Positions 14,077 to 27,227 of a stretch of DNA of 64,000 nt are shown one piece after another (position 1 is the stretch's first letter; every line of letters begins with the position of its first letter). Origin of the DNA: Acanthacorydalis orientalis (lineage: Eukaryota > Arthropoda > Insecta > Megaloptera > Corydalidae). The translations under genes were made by a program, and so were the position numbers. Location of the stretch: the NCBI GenBank assembly GCA_034766995.1, contig CM068323.1, forward strand, positions 24,512,346-24,576,345, given 5' to 3'. A model generated the notes under the pieces. That model saw only the letters and a program-made list of their open reading frames with translations, did not search any database and had not been told where the DNA came from.

Positions 14077-14547
14077 CATATACGCATATGAGATTTTTTA
14101 ATCATATTACAATGTTGTCTTGAAAAAAAAGGACAGCTTGTTATATTACAAACTCTATAGCCGGTAACAGTCTCTCGCACGCGTTGAGTAAATGTGTGTG
14201 TGTGTGTCGAGCTTTGATTAATCTTCTGTATAACTCTGAAGGCGTAGCAACGTTGCCGCATTCCATTATGACCGAAGACTGGTTTCCTCTCGTATTTGAT
14301 TTCTTGTTTAACATAGCGTCTGCACTTTACCAACGCCTAGACGACACATCGCACCAATGACCACAATATCCGATGATACAGTACTATATTTTCTCATTTC
14401 TGTCGTGCATTATTTATCGACACAACGACAACAAATTATAGACGACGACACGCATAAATATGTACATGAAATGCATACAGCTTACATACTAATACGAGCC
14501 TATTGTTTAACGTGTTCTTTTTTCTCAATTTATTTATTTATTTTCAG
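12681..14547. other. No gene seen before the first gukh exon
   Basis: The stretch is AT-rich with a (TA)n tract at 14040-14071 and a GC-richer patch at about 14150-14350. Nothing coding is supported. Confidence 0.5.
14040..14071. repeat. (TA)n microsatellite, 32 bp
   Basis: TA run about 475 bp before the first gukh exon. Confidence 0.95.
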
Positions 14548-14837
14548 CTGAAAGTGACCTGAATACATTTGCATCGCTGAGAGTTCACTATGTATCACGC
14601 GTCGAGACGGACGGTGCGCGAGATTTATTCGTCGAGGGTACGCGACCGCAGGCGGTTCGTGCTCTGTATGCTGCAGCGGCCACAACCGGTGGATCACGGG
14701 CCACACATCGTCTCACACGGCACGCACGGAACGCAACTAGACCAGAATCGCCACGTTTTATGTTATGCACGCCCGTTTTAGGAGCACGTTCGAGGAAGAT
14801 CCGTGCACGGGTCGATATCGACATCGAAACTAGATTG
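14548..14837 (+). CDS. gukh: gukh internal coding exon, NHS N-terminal block
   Basis: A TTTTCAG acceptor precedes 14548 and a GTAAGT donor follows 14837. The frame has 96 codons plus two leading bases, so it needs one base from an upstream exon. It contains ESDLNTFASLRVHY and LFVEGTRP, which align with the VHY...LPSTRP block of NHSL1. The first in-frame ATG is at 14760, which could serve a shorter isoform, but the NHS similarity upstream of it argues that the exon is internal. Its end joins the next exon in phase 0 to read ETRL-PAAVEELRRW. Confidence 0.75.
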
Positions 14838-17800
14838 GTAAGTGGGAGAAAAATTTTTAAATGGAACAAGTACAGATCAAAAAAATACATACGAGTATCC
14901 CTGATCTCACTTCTTATCCAAGACAATTTCAAAACGCCTCAATTATCAAACCTGGTAAATATCTTTAGCTAAAGCAATTGATTGAATTATTAAGCACATC
15001 AATGATGTCGCCAAACACATTAAGGGGGTATTCTATTTCTTCCGCACGTTATTTTTAGACTTTTTCGGGATTTTTTTTACAAAGAATCAATGTAATTTTT
15101 TATATAAGGCTTCTTACATATGTATTTATTTATCTTTCAAGAACATTTATAAATTTTTTCAACACAAAATATTTAACAGACACTACAGTCTTCGATCAAC
15201 CCCCTTGTATAAAGAACGTGACTGCATGTTAACCGCGATTCTGTAAGTTCTGCTTATGTGAAATATAAAAATCATTTTTTTTTATTAATTAGTATGCGTT
15301 CGATTATAGTTGGTAACAAAATTGAAGGAAAAAAAATGAAAATTAAAGAATGGCGGCGCTTTGAAATAATGTTGGAGATATTTACATTTTTTTCAGCTTT
15401 TTAAAGCGTTGTAAAAATATGAAAAATATTTTTTTTGGGATAATTTTGTTAGGAACTGTAACGACGTGTCTACCAAAACTGTACACAAAATTTCGGGTTG
15501 ATTGGTCAAGTAGAAATTGAAATATCACGGTTACAATGTTAAAAAAACATGGTTTTGAGAAAAACGCGTTTGAAGTTTTGCGCCTTACTACGGATAATAG
15601 CTCTCTAGCTTCGTCAATTTTAGGAATTTCGAAAAATCGTTGTACAGACATATTTTCCATAACATGCAGTTTTAGAAAATGGAAAAAAGTCGATTTTTTC
15701 AAACTGAAAAAGTAGAATACTCGCTTAACGAGAATTATCTTAAAGAAAGAAAGAAGTACTAAAGATTTTAAAGGGATTCCGAACGATTTGGCTTATTACA
15801 AAGAATTCTGCAGAGAAATAATTCTCTCTGAATCATTTATTTAATAGAACTGAAAAGCTTCAGTGAATCCTTTCAAGTCCTTCAAAGAAGCAAAAAAATG
15901 ATGATACAGGGTCACATTTAATACTGATCGAAGAAAATATAAAGAAAACTATTTCTTTTTAAAAATTATAGAGTTATTTTTCATTTTGGAAATCATTTCT
16001 ATTTTATCCAAATAAAATCTATTCTATTTATGCAGCGATTTTTAGTAACAAGTCAATTTGTAAAATTAAAAAAAAAACTAATTTTCGACACCGTTCTCTG
16101 TTTACACTAAAATTGTACGGTCGCAGGATGGACGGCTGGCTGTAAACATTTACAGTTCACATGGATTTTAGATAAAATTTCGAAATAGTTGACGAAACGT
16201 TCAATTTATTAATTTTAATATCAAGTTTTCGATAACAATGTCATGATAAATCGTTTCTCTTCTTTGTACGTCGCGCCACTGCCCGTAAATGGGATGCAGT
16301 CGTTCCTCTGACAACATTGCTTTGCTTTAGTCCAAGGGCAAACCAAAGTGTGTGTACCTGTATCATATCGTATCGTATGCATGTGTAAATATAAACCACG
16401 GACGGTCGATGGAGCTAAGTCTGTTCGTATCTTCATTCGTGGACGAGTTCGATGCTGCGTCAGATGATATTGTTGTCTCCTGTATCAAAAACAGGATTAA
16501 AATATTTTCTTCGTATGAGAATACTTGTACGTGTAAGTGTGTGTGTGTGTGCGTGCATGCTTGAATGAACGATACGACACATCTTTAATATTTCGTTAAC
16601 ATTTCCAACAGAGAAACGTTTGTCTTATTAAGCGGAACATCGGCGCCAAATACCCTACTCTCGCATTCGTCGCTCATTGTTTTAAATTTCCGATTAATAG
16701 ACATGTGTAAATTATTATGTCTGGCAAGAGATAACATGTGAGTCATCGCAATATTAATTTTCATTCATTCAGTATTGATCTCGGTGAACTTGGGTACCTC
16801 AAGAAGATACATTTTATTATTCACATCGTCATCGTACACGTTCATAAACACACACACACACACAAACAAACGTATGTATTCATTTACAAATGTTTAATCG
16901 ATAAATAACAATATAAATAAACTGTAGACACTCTCAAATAGTAATCACATTTTTAAATTCAGTGAGTGGTTTTCAGGTAGACGTTTTTGAAAGCTACTAA
17001 ATGATCTCTTCATCTGACATCTATAATTATGTAGTATTAAATATAAACATTCGGTGTAACTCTTTGAAATCATTTATGTGTTGTGTGTTCTATAGAGGCT
17101 TCAGCTCGAAAGTAAAAAAAAGATCTTTAATCGTAGTTTCAGAAATGTTACCGTAGGATTGTAATAATGTTCCATGCGAAGTTTATAAAAATTAAATTAT
17201 ACATGTGTGCTGATGTAATTGAATTAAAAGGATTATATAGAGACTTTGTTTTTAATAGAAATACAGTGATTCATTATATTCTAAACGATTTCGAATGAAT
17301 GATAAAAATTTAAATTGTATTAGTTAACATCATTTTATCAAATTATAGCAATATACACAAAATAAAGGTATGAAGAAATGTATAAGGACTTGAATTTATT
17401 TTTGAAAAATATTATCTAAGAATAAGTGATTGAAATACTTCAATAGGACACCATATTTATTAATTAATTTATCGATTATGAAATTAACTGATGTTAGTAT
17501 TTTTTTATTATTTTTTTCATTAAGTACCTTAATTATCTTTGATGAAGCACATTTATTTTTGATTCTACCGTACGGATCATGAAACAAGTAATACAAGAAT
17601 AGTACTAAAATGATTACTAATTTATTAAACTGATTTTCTTTTAAAAAAATAAGTTAAAAGTAAAATAAAGCTCAAGACAAAAACGAAACACCAGAAAATG
17701 ATCAATAACTTATCAATTCTTCACTACTATATTAACTTATCAATTCTTCACTCCTATATCCAAAAAATAATTATGATTGAACATAGGTTAATATAAATAT

Positions 17801-18362
17801 AGAACTATAAATTAAATGCATGCATGTCTAGTCAGTCGAGTAGCTGTTTTTGATTTTTAAACATACAAAATGACAAAACAAACATTTGTGCAAGTAGAAA
17901 TAATACATCAAAAATGTATAATTAAACAGATGTTGATAAAAGGACAATATTTATTCAAATTCCTGTACATTTTTTGCATGGAATAATGTATACTTCTGTA
18001 TCAAGTCTTGGCGTTGCTTTTGAATACTGTTGCTAAAAATATTATTAAATTCGAAATTAATATAAAATTATAAAAGAATCTAATTGATTAACAACGTTTA
18101 TTCACTTTATGTTTTATATATTGAAACCTCTTGTAAAAACATAAACTGGCCAACGGAAGTATAAGTATGTTTGTGTACAATGAAACAGAATCATTTACGT
18201 TAGAAGTATTTACCGGTACGGATGAATGGCGCACAAGCCTTCGGCTGCATTTTTACCTGTTCATTCTATTGTACGCACCCTGCGGGTATGTTCCCACGAT
18301 TACGACTGCTTTAACACAGTGGCAGAGAATAAGGGATAAAATTAATGTTAAAATTCACAATG

Positions 18363-18416
<54 letters not shown>

Positions 18417-21400
18417 GGACGAATTAACATAGCTGGGGGTCTCTGACGGTAAAATTTACAGGATGTCCAAAATTTCTCTGACGACCGGAAAAAAAGCGCT
18501 TTTGGTAAAAATATATTTTATAACATTTTTCTTTAGATCTAGCAATCATTTTTTTCTTATTTTTTACCACTTATTTTATCTTTTATGAACATAAGGACAT
18601 GAAAAAGCATTGAACCAATTTTGCATCCCTGGGAAGTATTTTTGTGGCCGGCATAAGCTTAGAACTGAACATGAAATTGAATATCGATTGAAATATCGCA
18701 TAATTCTTATCCCCAGCTTAGTTTTTTGCATGAAACCTATTTGTTATGTCTATCAGATTCGATCAGCATAGAAAAAAGTTCAGTTTTCAGACTTTCGATT
18801 TTTGGTCAAAAAAAACGTCAAGGTATACCCCTTGGATTTTAGCCGAAAAATTTGTTGAACTCGATTTTCGTTTTTTTACCACTAATGTGATATTTGATGA
18901 ACAAAAAGACGCGAAACAAGCATTAAATCAATTTTAAATCCTTAGAAAGTATTTTTTGAGGTCGTAATAAGCTTAGAATTGAACATAAAATTGAATATCG
19001 ATTGAAATATCGCATAATTCTTATCCCAAGCTTCGGTTTTCGCATGAAACCAATTTGTTATGTCTATTAGATTCGATCTATACTAAAAAAAGTTCAGTAT
19101 ATGTTCGTTTTTCAATCTCTGATTTATTTTCTATGATCCTTATATTTCAGATTCATAAGCAATTATGGACTGAATTAATGTTTTAAACATTAATTAATGA
19201 TTTTTACAAGGATATTTCTGTGAGAATGAATGCATGAATTATGGCGTGTAATTTCTCTTAACTTATATTTTAAATTATTTTTTATATAGTTTATTATATA
19301 TATATATACATATAAATACAAATATAGATAAACAAACACATATAGATAAGTATGTACACGTGTGTATAATTATTGTCTTCTTTTATTTAAGCCCGCTGCT
19401 GTTGAAGAACTTCGAAGATGGACATCGGATGAAGCACTCGGCGACATAACTGTACGTCCGGACTGTGTGTCTCGCATTACAACAAATACGACTGTGACAG
19501 TATCGAACGGCGACATTGTTGACGCAACAGGTGCCGTATCTGGCGACGAAGGGATCGATCACAAACTACCCTCGCCCGAAGAACAAGTTCAAGCCGTCGC
19601 ATTAAAGTAAATAACAATCTCTTACACAATTCGAGTATCGACACGGTATAAAAAAATCCATCGATTCAATCGACTGATTGACTTGTTCTGTCTAGGTTTC
19701 CTGCAGAAATCGTTGCGGTCGATATAACCGGTCGCCAGTTTCACAGAATGTGTTCGCAACGTCGTTCGCTGTTACATATAGATCATAGTCGAACCGCTGG
19801 CACTGAGGCAGGAACCAGCGACGCGTCTGTACGTCGAAGGTCACGTACTCGTAAACCTAGGACGAAAAGAAGGAACACGATCGCTGGTACCGATCAGAAA
19901 GAAATCGAGGAGGCGGTCTGTGGCGCTGGGTAAGTGTGTGGCTGCTCTGTTATTCTGTCGTTCGATTTTCGACGTACTGAGTCTGTACAGTTTCGATATC
20001 GCTCATTTGCAAATATTTAGAAGATGTTTTACTATCGTCAGTGATAGATTTACAAGAAATTGTCAATATATAATATTATGGAGGAATAGGGTTTTTTCTT
20101 GTATGAAAATTATCCGATAAACAGTTACACCAGCCAGTTAAGACTGGTATTTGATTTTTATTTATTCCTTTTTTACAATCCGTCTTATACATTATCTTAA
20201 TATAAATACTTATTCTCTTGACTATCGATCGACTGAATGATACTTCTCTGTAAAAAAAGAACTAACTAAATATTAAATGTACAATTTCAACAAATTCGCA
20301 GTATAAAACGAAATCCAATAATTTAAGTGTCTGCAAATGAGTGATGTCGGTTCTTCGTGTATGTAAGCAATTAAAATATGTAAAAAGTGCAAATAACAAT
20401 AAAAATATGCTTGAACCTATCGATGTAAATAACAAATCTAGTTTAATTATCAGTTATAATTCGTACGAATATATATGTTAACATGATTAACGTTGTAAGT
20501 ATAAATTGCATATGCCGTGTTTACGCTGTGACCCGACCGTACAAAACATACATACGTACACGTTTTCGAGATAAAGTGTTGCTTATTCTTTACAATTATA
20601 TTCCTTTTTTTAATTGCTGCATGTGCAAAAAGTATCTATGCTAATTGAAACAAAACATATGAATATTTAAAGATGTGTACGATAAAAATAAATAATACCG
20701 ATTGCTTGTTACACAGAAGATTTTTATTTTCATCATATTTAAAAAAAAATATGACAGTACTGTATAAAGTAAGAACTAATACAATATTCGACACTAATAC
20801 TACGTTTTTTTTTAAAAAAAAAAAAAAATATCGAAGTGCGACAAACTGTTGGTGATTAATTCCGGTAATTGAAACAACACATGTTTAAATAACGATTTGA
20901 TAAAAGTTAGCATACTTCTTAATAAAGTAGTTCGAAACTATTCTATTAGCGATAGATATATACATAATATACGCACTTAGATGTTTGTAGTTCTTCAAAT
21001 ACGTGCCTTAAAAGTATACAATTGTTTTCCATTATACAAACATGTTATGATTCTGGTTCAACGTTACAGCGAAAACACAATCACACAATGTAAATAAAAA
21101 AAATACGAATTTTTGTTCTGTTCGAAAATACACTTCACATACACAAGCACAATGTACTCATACGTCTTTACAGCCGATTTGCAATCGTTTATTTCAAATC
21201 GGACGCGTGTACGACCACCGTACCGTGATTTCATACGTGTGCGTGTTCTGCACACGCATGTTGCACATCCAATATAAAACGTTGTACGTTTGACTCATAT
21301 AGGGAGCAGACTTCTACGGGCGGCGAGCCGAGTTCACCGGAAAGTCGTGGCGGCGTCGTGTTCCGAAGCAAGAGCAGCGATCTGCTACGTCCCGCAAAGC

Positions 21401-24400
21401 GGGGATCGCCGTCCGAGAACAAAAAATCACACTTCAATACACTGAAACAGTGGGGCATGAATAGACTGAAGATGATCAACAGGAGTTTCGAATCTAAGTC
21501 GAGTGCGGATTCGGGCGCGACCAAGACCGAGGACATCGACGATGCGAATATATATGAGACGGTGACGATGCGTCGACGGAGAAGCGCCGAGAGAGAAAAG
21601 AGGGCCGCCACGTCCGAGGAGAGAAAGGCGAGCTCGCGGCCGGAGACCTCGTTGCCGATATCGACGCCTCTCAGTGGCGCGATGAGCTTGGCGGTGAAAT
21701 TGCGAGAGAGCGCCGTGCAGCGGCGCCGACGGAGGTCCGAAGCGAATAAGGACGAACCGCACTCGTCGAGCGGGAACTGGAGCGCGAGTTCGGAGAGCGG
21801 CCGCACGTCGATAGGTTCGGAAATCACGAGCAGCACGGCGCAGCCGAGGTCGACGACGTCGTGCGCGACGTCGAGCAACTCTCTGAACGCACATCAGCAC
21901 GGCGGCGGTGGTGTGGCGCCGAGTTCTGTTGTGAGTCGACGACGTGTCATCGGCGCTAGCACATCGGCATCGGGGAGTGTAACCAGTGAAGGTACATTGA
22001 CACCGGACATTGCAGGACATGATTTCCATTACGACGATGACGGAGAAAGCTCCGTTTATTCATGCGACACAGAAGGTTATTACACGTCGTTCCATGTCGA
22101 CAGTGGACTGAAAACGTTAAAGGAAGAAGCCGAAACGAACACGACACCGAGCATCGCAATACGTAGCACGAACGCATTAAACGATGCGTCCATTTCGACG
22201 ACCTCTGCCGAGAACGAATACGAATTATTCGGGAAAGGGTCGACGTCGACGACGACGAGCTCAGCAGGTACCGTATGTACAACGCTAATGGCAGCCGGGA
22301 GTAACCGTTCGCTCGTGATCGGGCCAGCAGTGCCAGAACGGAAAAGTTCCCTGTTGTCCAGAAAGGTGGACGCGAGAAGGAACGGCGGTACGAACGTACC
22401 ACGTAGCAGTACGGCCGGCGCCACTTCGCACAAATCGGACGGGGACGTGTCGCCGGACAGTGGTCACAACACGTCGAGCTCCCCGATCGAATCGATAAAC
22501 AGTCCGAGTGGACAGCGCAGCTGTTCCGAATTCGAATTTTCAGAATCGTCAGACTTGGAGGGAGTCGATCGGATAGAGCGTATACGCGTGAAGACAACGA
22601 TCGACTCGAGCCGAATCCCGTCGATGTGCGTGATCACGCCACAGCACAGCGACGACGAGTGTAGTGTCGCCGTGCCGCCGTCTCGATACGGCGGCGAAAC
22701 ATCCAAATCGGCACGGAAGGCTGCCGCGACAGAGAAACGTAACGAGGTCCGTGAGAAGCCCGCTCGGAAACTGCTCGAGACGGATTTGGATAATCCGACG
22801 ACGCTAGAGAAGTCCGCGAACAACGAACGGATAGCGGCTTCCGCAACGACTGAATGTTCAACTAAAGTTGATTTGGAAAAAACGAACGGGAGTATAGCAA
22901 CAGATGCGACCGTCGACTCGACGGCCGAACGAAAGGATACCACGACACGCACTTCACCGAGCCTCAGATCCACATTACAGCCGTTAAATAACATGTTTGG
23001 AAAACTGAAGACGAATATCAGTAATTTAGCGCATAGGAAGGAATTTTTAAAACCGTCGACGAAAGCTCAAGACGAGGGAAGCGGAACAATGTTCGATGCC
23101 GGCGATTATGTGACTATCGCGGATGTAAAGAACAATAACAGAAAACCGACCAACTATGCGAATGACATCGTCGCGAAGCGTAATCTTGCAAACGTACTGT
23201 CGGGAAAACAGACCACGGAATATGTCTCATTAGACGAATTACCAAAAACAGAGCTGAGTACACATCGAGACGACGCCAACGTGCGGCGCGACGATGCCGA
23301 AGAAAGTGTCGATTCGCTCGAGCGGCGGAGACGCCAGGGGGCGCGTGTAACGCTAGACGCGGAAGGAAAAGTTATCTACAGCTCTGACAGTTTGAAAAGA
23401 AAGAAAGGCGCCTACACTACATTCGAGCCAGGACCGTACGTGAAAGATATCTCCACTCCGAGTCCTCTGCCAGTCAGAGCTAATTCGGAACAGAGACCTG
23501 TCGTAAGAGCGGTGCGGTCGCTCGACAAAGAAGACGGATTCTCGACGTCGTCGCAGCAGGGGAGACTCGTCATACGTGCGGTTCAGACGCCGTCGGGCGC
23601 GGCACCGTCTGAGACCGATTTCGTGCGCGATCCTCCTTGCACGATAGTTGTGTCGCCGTCGACGAGACCCACATCGCCGGAAGCGATCACTACATCAGCA
23701 CCTGTTCGAGGAGCGTACGTCAACGTTCTCCAGAATCACCGTCGAACATCGATGACAGCCGATGAAGAAGGTAAGACGATCGTACGTAACCACAACGTAG
23801 TTTTAAATTCGGCAATCAGCGAACGAAAACTGGGCCGTAGCGAAAGCTATCGCATGGCTAACGCGCCGTCATCGTGCGCGCACTCACGCGGAGCGAACGA
23901 CTGTACTGATCAGGACGACGCGAGCAAAGTGGATATCGAGGAAAGAATCGAAAGGGAATTCGCCGCTGAACTTTGGCGTGAAAGGATAAATTACCCACCG
24001 TCTGTGTCGCCGAAACTGTGCAGTCGGCAGATACACATCGTCCTCGACGAGGACGGACTAACACCGATAAATTTCCGATCATCGACGATCTGTAATAAGA
24101 ACGGTGATAGAGTGACACTGCCTCAGGATTCGTGTGAGCACAGGGCACGAATCCTGTCTCCGCACATTGTCGGGACAGAGATTTGGTAGTTTGCAATCCA
24201 GTAATATAATTGCACGGTGCCTGGAGTGCCATATATAAAAAAAAACGAATAGAACTATCCTTTTTATTTATAGCAGCCGTTAAGACTTTGTACTTAGGAA
24301 GCGTTAAACTTTTTGTAACTTTTTGAATACGCCATGTAGTATAATAGTTGTTCCTCATATGAATCATTGCTTCGCCATTACAAGGTTCAAATTGTATATA

Positions 24401-27144
24401 AAAGGACAGTCGGGATCGATAAGAGAACGATAGTAAATAAAGAGTTTAAAACAGATTAACATTTTGGTGCTCGTATGTTCGCTTTGGGTGTTGTTTTTTT
24501 TTTTACAAGAACAGAGTTTTGGTTTAATGTTTAAGGATTTGCATATTGTCGAACGATTTCACCTTTCTAAATATGGAGATCTCACGGAATTGTACAACTG
24601 ATTCTGGATCGATTTTCTGTATCTAAAACACGCACGTTTAGCACCTGTAGAAACGTAGCGACCCATAATACATGTTTAGTTGTAAATAATTTCATGTAGA
24701 TTTGCACCGTATACATTATTATTAATCGTTGTGAATGTATTCTGTTGTTACTGTGTCGCCTATTGAAAATTGATCCGAAATCAGTGTACATGTCACTGGA
24801 ATCGAATTACACACTTTCGATCATAATTCAATGTAATATTTACACCACATGTACATTGCTACAATCGTATTATAACACTAGAGTTATTTTTCATCTCGGT
24901 AGTAGTTCAGAACTCGCGCGCCGGTCGGTCTGAAAACGAGAAAGCTTGATAAAGCTCGTGCGCACGTCACAATGGCGCGTTGTGAGTTATTGATTCGAAA
25001 TTACACATCAGAACCGATCGTCTCGTGCTTTGAAACGTTTTGTTTTCGACACCACGTTCGTTTCTCGCGTTTTCACTGATATCTATGCTGTGAATCAGTC
25101 AGTTTTCACGAAAAACATGGTTTTATTTTCCGTTGTGAGTGCTGTATCGAAAAGTGCTCGTCGCATATTAAATTGTGAGTGCTACGTCACAAAAACGATA
25201 GCCAATTACGAACGACAGAAGTGTATAATCTAGTTTTCTCACACTATCCTTTTGTAATTTTGTGCGGGAATTTTTTTCACACGATCCGTCGAAGAATCGC
25301 GCGCGGAACGAAATCGACCGGAACATGAAAAATAGCTCGAGTTAAAATCCGATCGATTACCAGATAGATATAAAATAATGTAACAACAATGAAACAGTTT
25401 GTGGAGGTCTAAAATACACACGGAAATATGGTTTTCTCTTAAATACGGAACAGGTGCGAGAAGAGCTTTTCTTTTCTTTCGAACACACTGATCATCGGTG
25501 GTTGGCCGTATTCGTAAAACACGACAGCTAGACACTATACTAAATCCGGGATTGTCTTTCGAATTTCGTCGAATGTCGTTCGTGACTATAGTGGCCACTT
25601 GATCGGGATACGGGCCGATGAGTACGGCTGACGAAAAGTCAGTTCTGTAATAGACACCGATCGTCGAACATCCGATTTTGTTGATCGCAGCGCGAGTGAC
25701 GTCGATGATTCGTTATAGAATGTACAGTCTCGTAATGTAAAAGGAAGAAAGTGGCCTCGCTTTCGATTTAAAAACAATGCATTCAGCGACGTTACTCGTT
25801 ATTCGGTCGTAGAACGACGTCGGACGAGCAAGACGTCACATTTCACGTGCCATGCACGCACTGTTGTCGCGCGACGTCACAGTTTCTAAACAAACTGTGT
25901 CTTCCACTGCAACAGTTAGTTTACTTTTTTTTTTACTTTAGAGTGTATGTGCTTTTCTAATTAATGTGTGTTTAATATATGTTTTTTTTTTAGAATTACA
26001 GTTCTTTTTGTAAATACATGTAAACATGAGCATTTGCATGCATGTTATTTTCCTATTTACCACAATCTCAGTTTCCGCAGCTTATTTTACACAAGAATCG
26101 TTCTCGATCCTATTCAACTATTCTCTCGTTCAATCCTGTATCAGCCTTTTTTTTACACAATTATGAACCAAAACTATGCATTAATTGTCTTAACATGATA
26201 CTATACAGCACTAGATGTTTCAACCAGATATAGTCTCTTTGTATTGCACCCATTTTTATTTTCTGTTACTTGATTGGAATTATTTATAATCTCTTGCTAA
26301 TACATGTTAAGAGCTGGCCTGATATCATACAATTTAAGTTTAAATCAGATAATATTTTTGTTCATTATTATTTAAAAAATGACTCTGTAGAATTACCAGT
26401 GGTAATACTGTTGTAATTATTTAATTTATGTTATTTTAAAATGGCATAAAAACAATCTAATCAAAATTTAAGAATTAATATTTTTAGCGATTAATCCTGA
26501 ATGAAAACGAAACAGTCGAATTTTATCAATTCATTGTTATAGCAGATAATAGTTTATATTTTACTTTCACCATAATCATCATCAATAGATGATTTTAAGA
26601 TGTAAACGCTTGATAATGAACTTGAAAGCTGTATGTACACAAATATAAACAGATAAGTATTCAGAAAAGAATCTCAATTCAACCGTTTAAATGCTTCCCG
26701 TTTCTAATAATATTGTACTTAAATCACAAACGACACGTCTTTTCGATGTGTATGGCCGGTTAAATTCTGAGAGATCAATCGAAAAAAAATCCTATCCGAT
26801 CCTTTCATCAGTAAACGCACGATTCTGTAAGTTTTACTATAGCTGAAGTGATCAACAGCGATCCTCTGGAGCACACTCGTTTAAACTGTAAATATTTACA
26901 CTCTCACTACTCGTAGAGCATGAAGCGTAGCTGTGTTTTTGTGCATGAGTTCGAGCACGCTCATATCAAATCACAGGTGAGCTAAAATTTATTGTTTTCA
27001 TTATCCATCGATTTGAATCGACCATGTCAGCTTATCTTATCAGATTGTAGCATAAGAAAAGGGCGATCAAAATCATTTCAGTCGCAAGTAAGGTCCATTC
27101 CATCATATCAAAGTATATATGATTTTAGTAGAGATGAGCACGTT

Positions 27145-27227
<83 letters not shown>

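Noticed and set aside
15382..15702. 106-codon minus-strand frame
   Set aside because: It lies wholly inside the TTAA-flanked element and has no transposase or other recognised features.
18746..18937. 63-codon plus-strand frame
   Set aside because: It falls in the inverted ~313-bp repeat and differs from the other copies by frame-breaking changes.
21231..22994. Several 60-215-codon minus-strand frames
   Set aside because: They are antisense shadows of the large gukh exon, which is supported by splice phase and NHS motifs.
24184..24190. Donor GTAGTT at the gukh short-form stop
   Set aside because: Its phase (two bases) does not fit the 27472 exon; joining there reads into a stop within a few codons.
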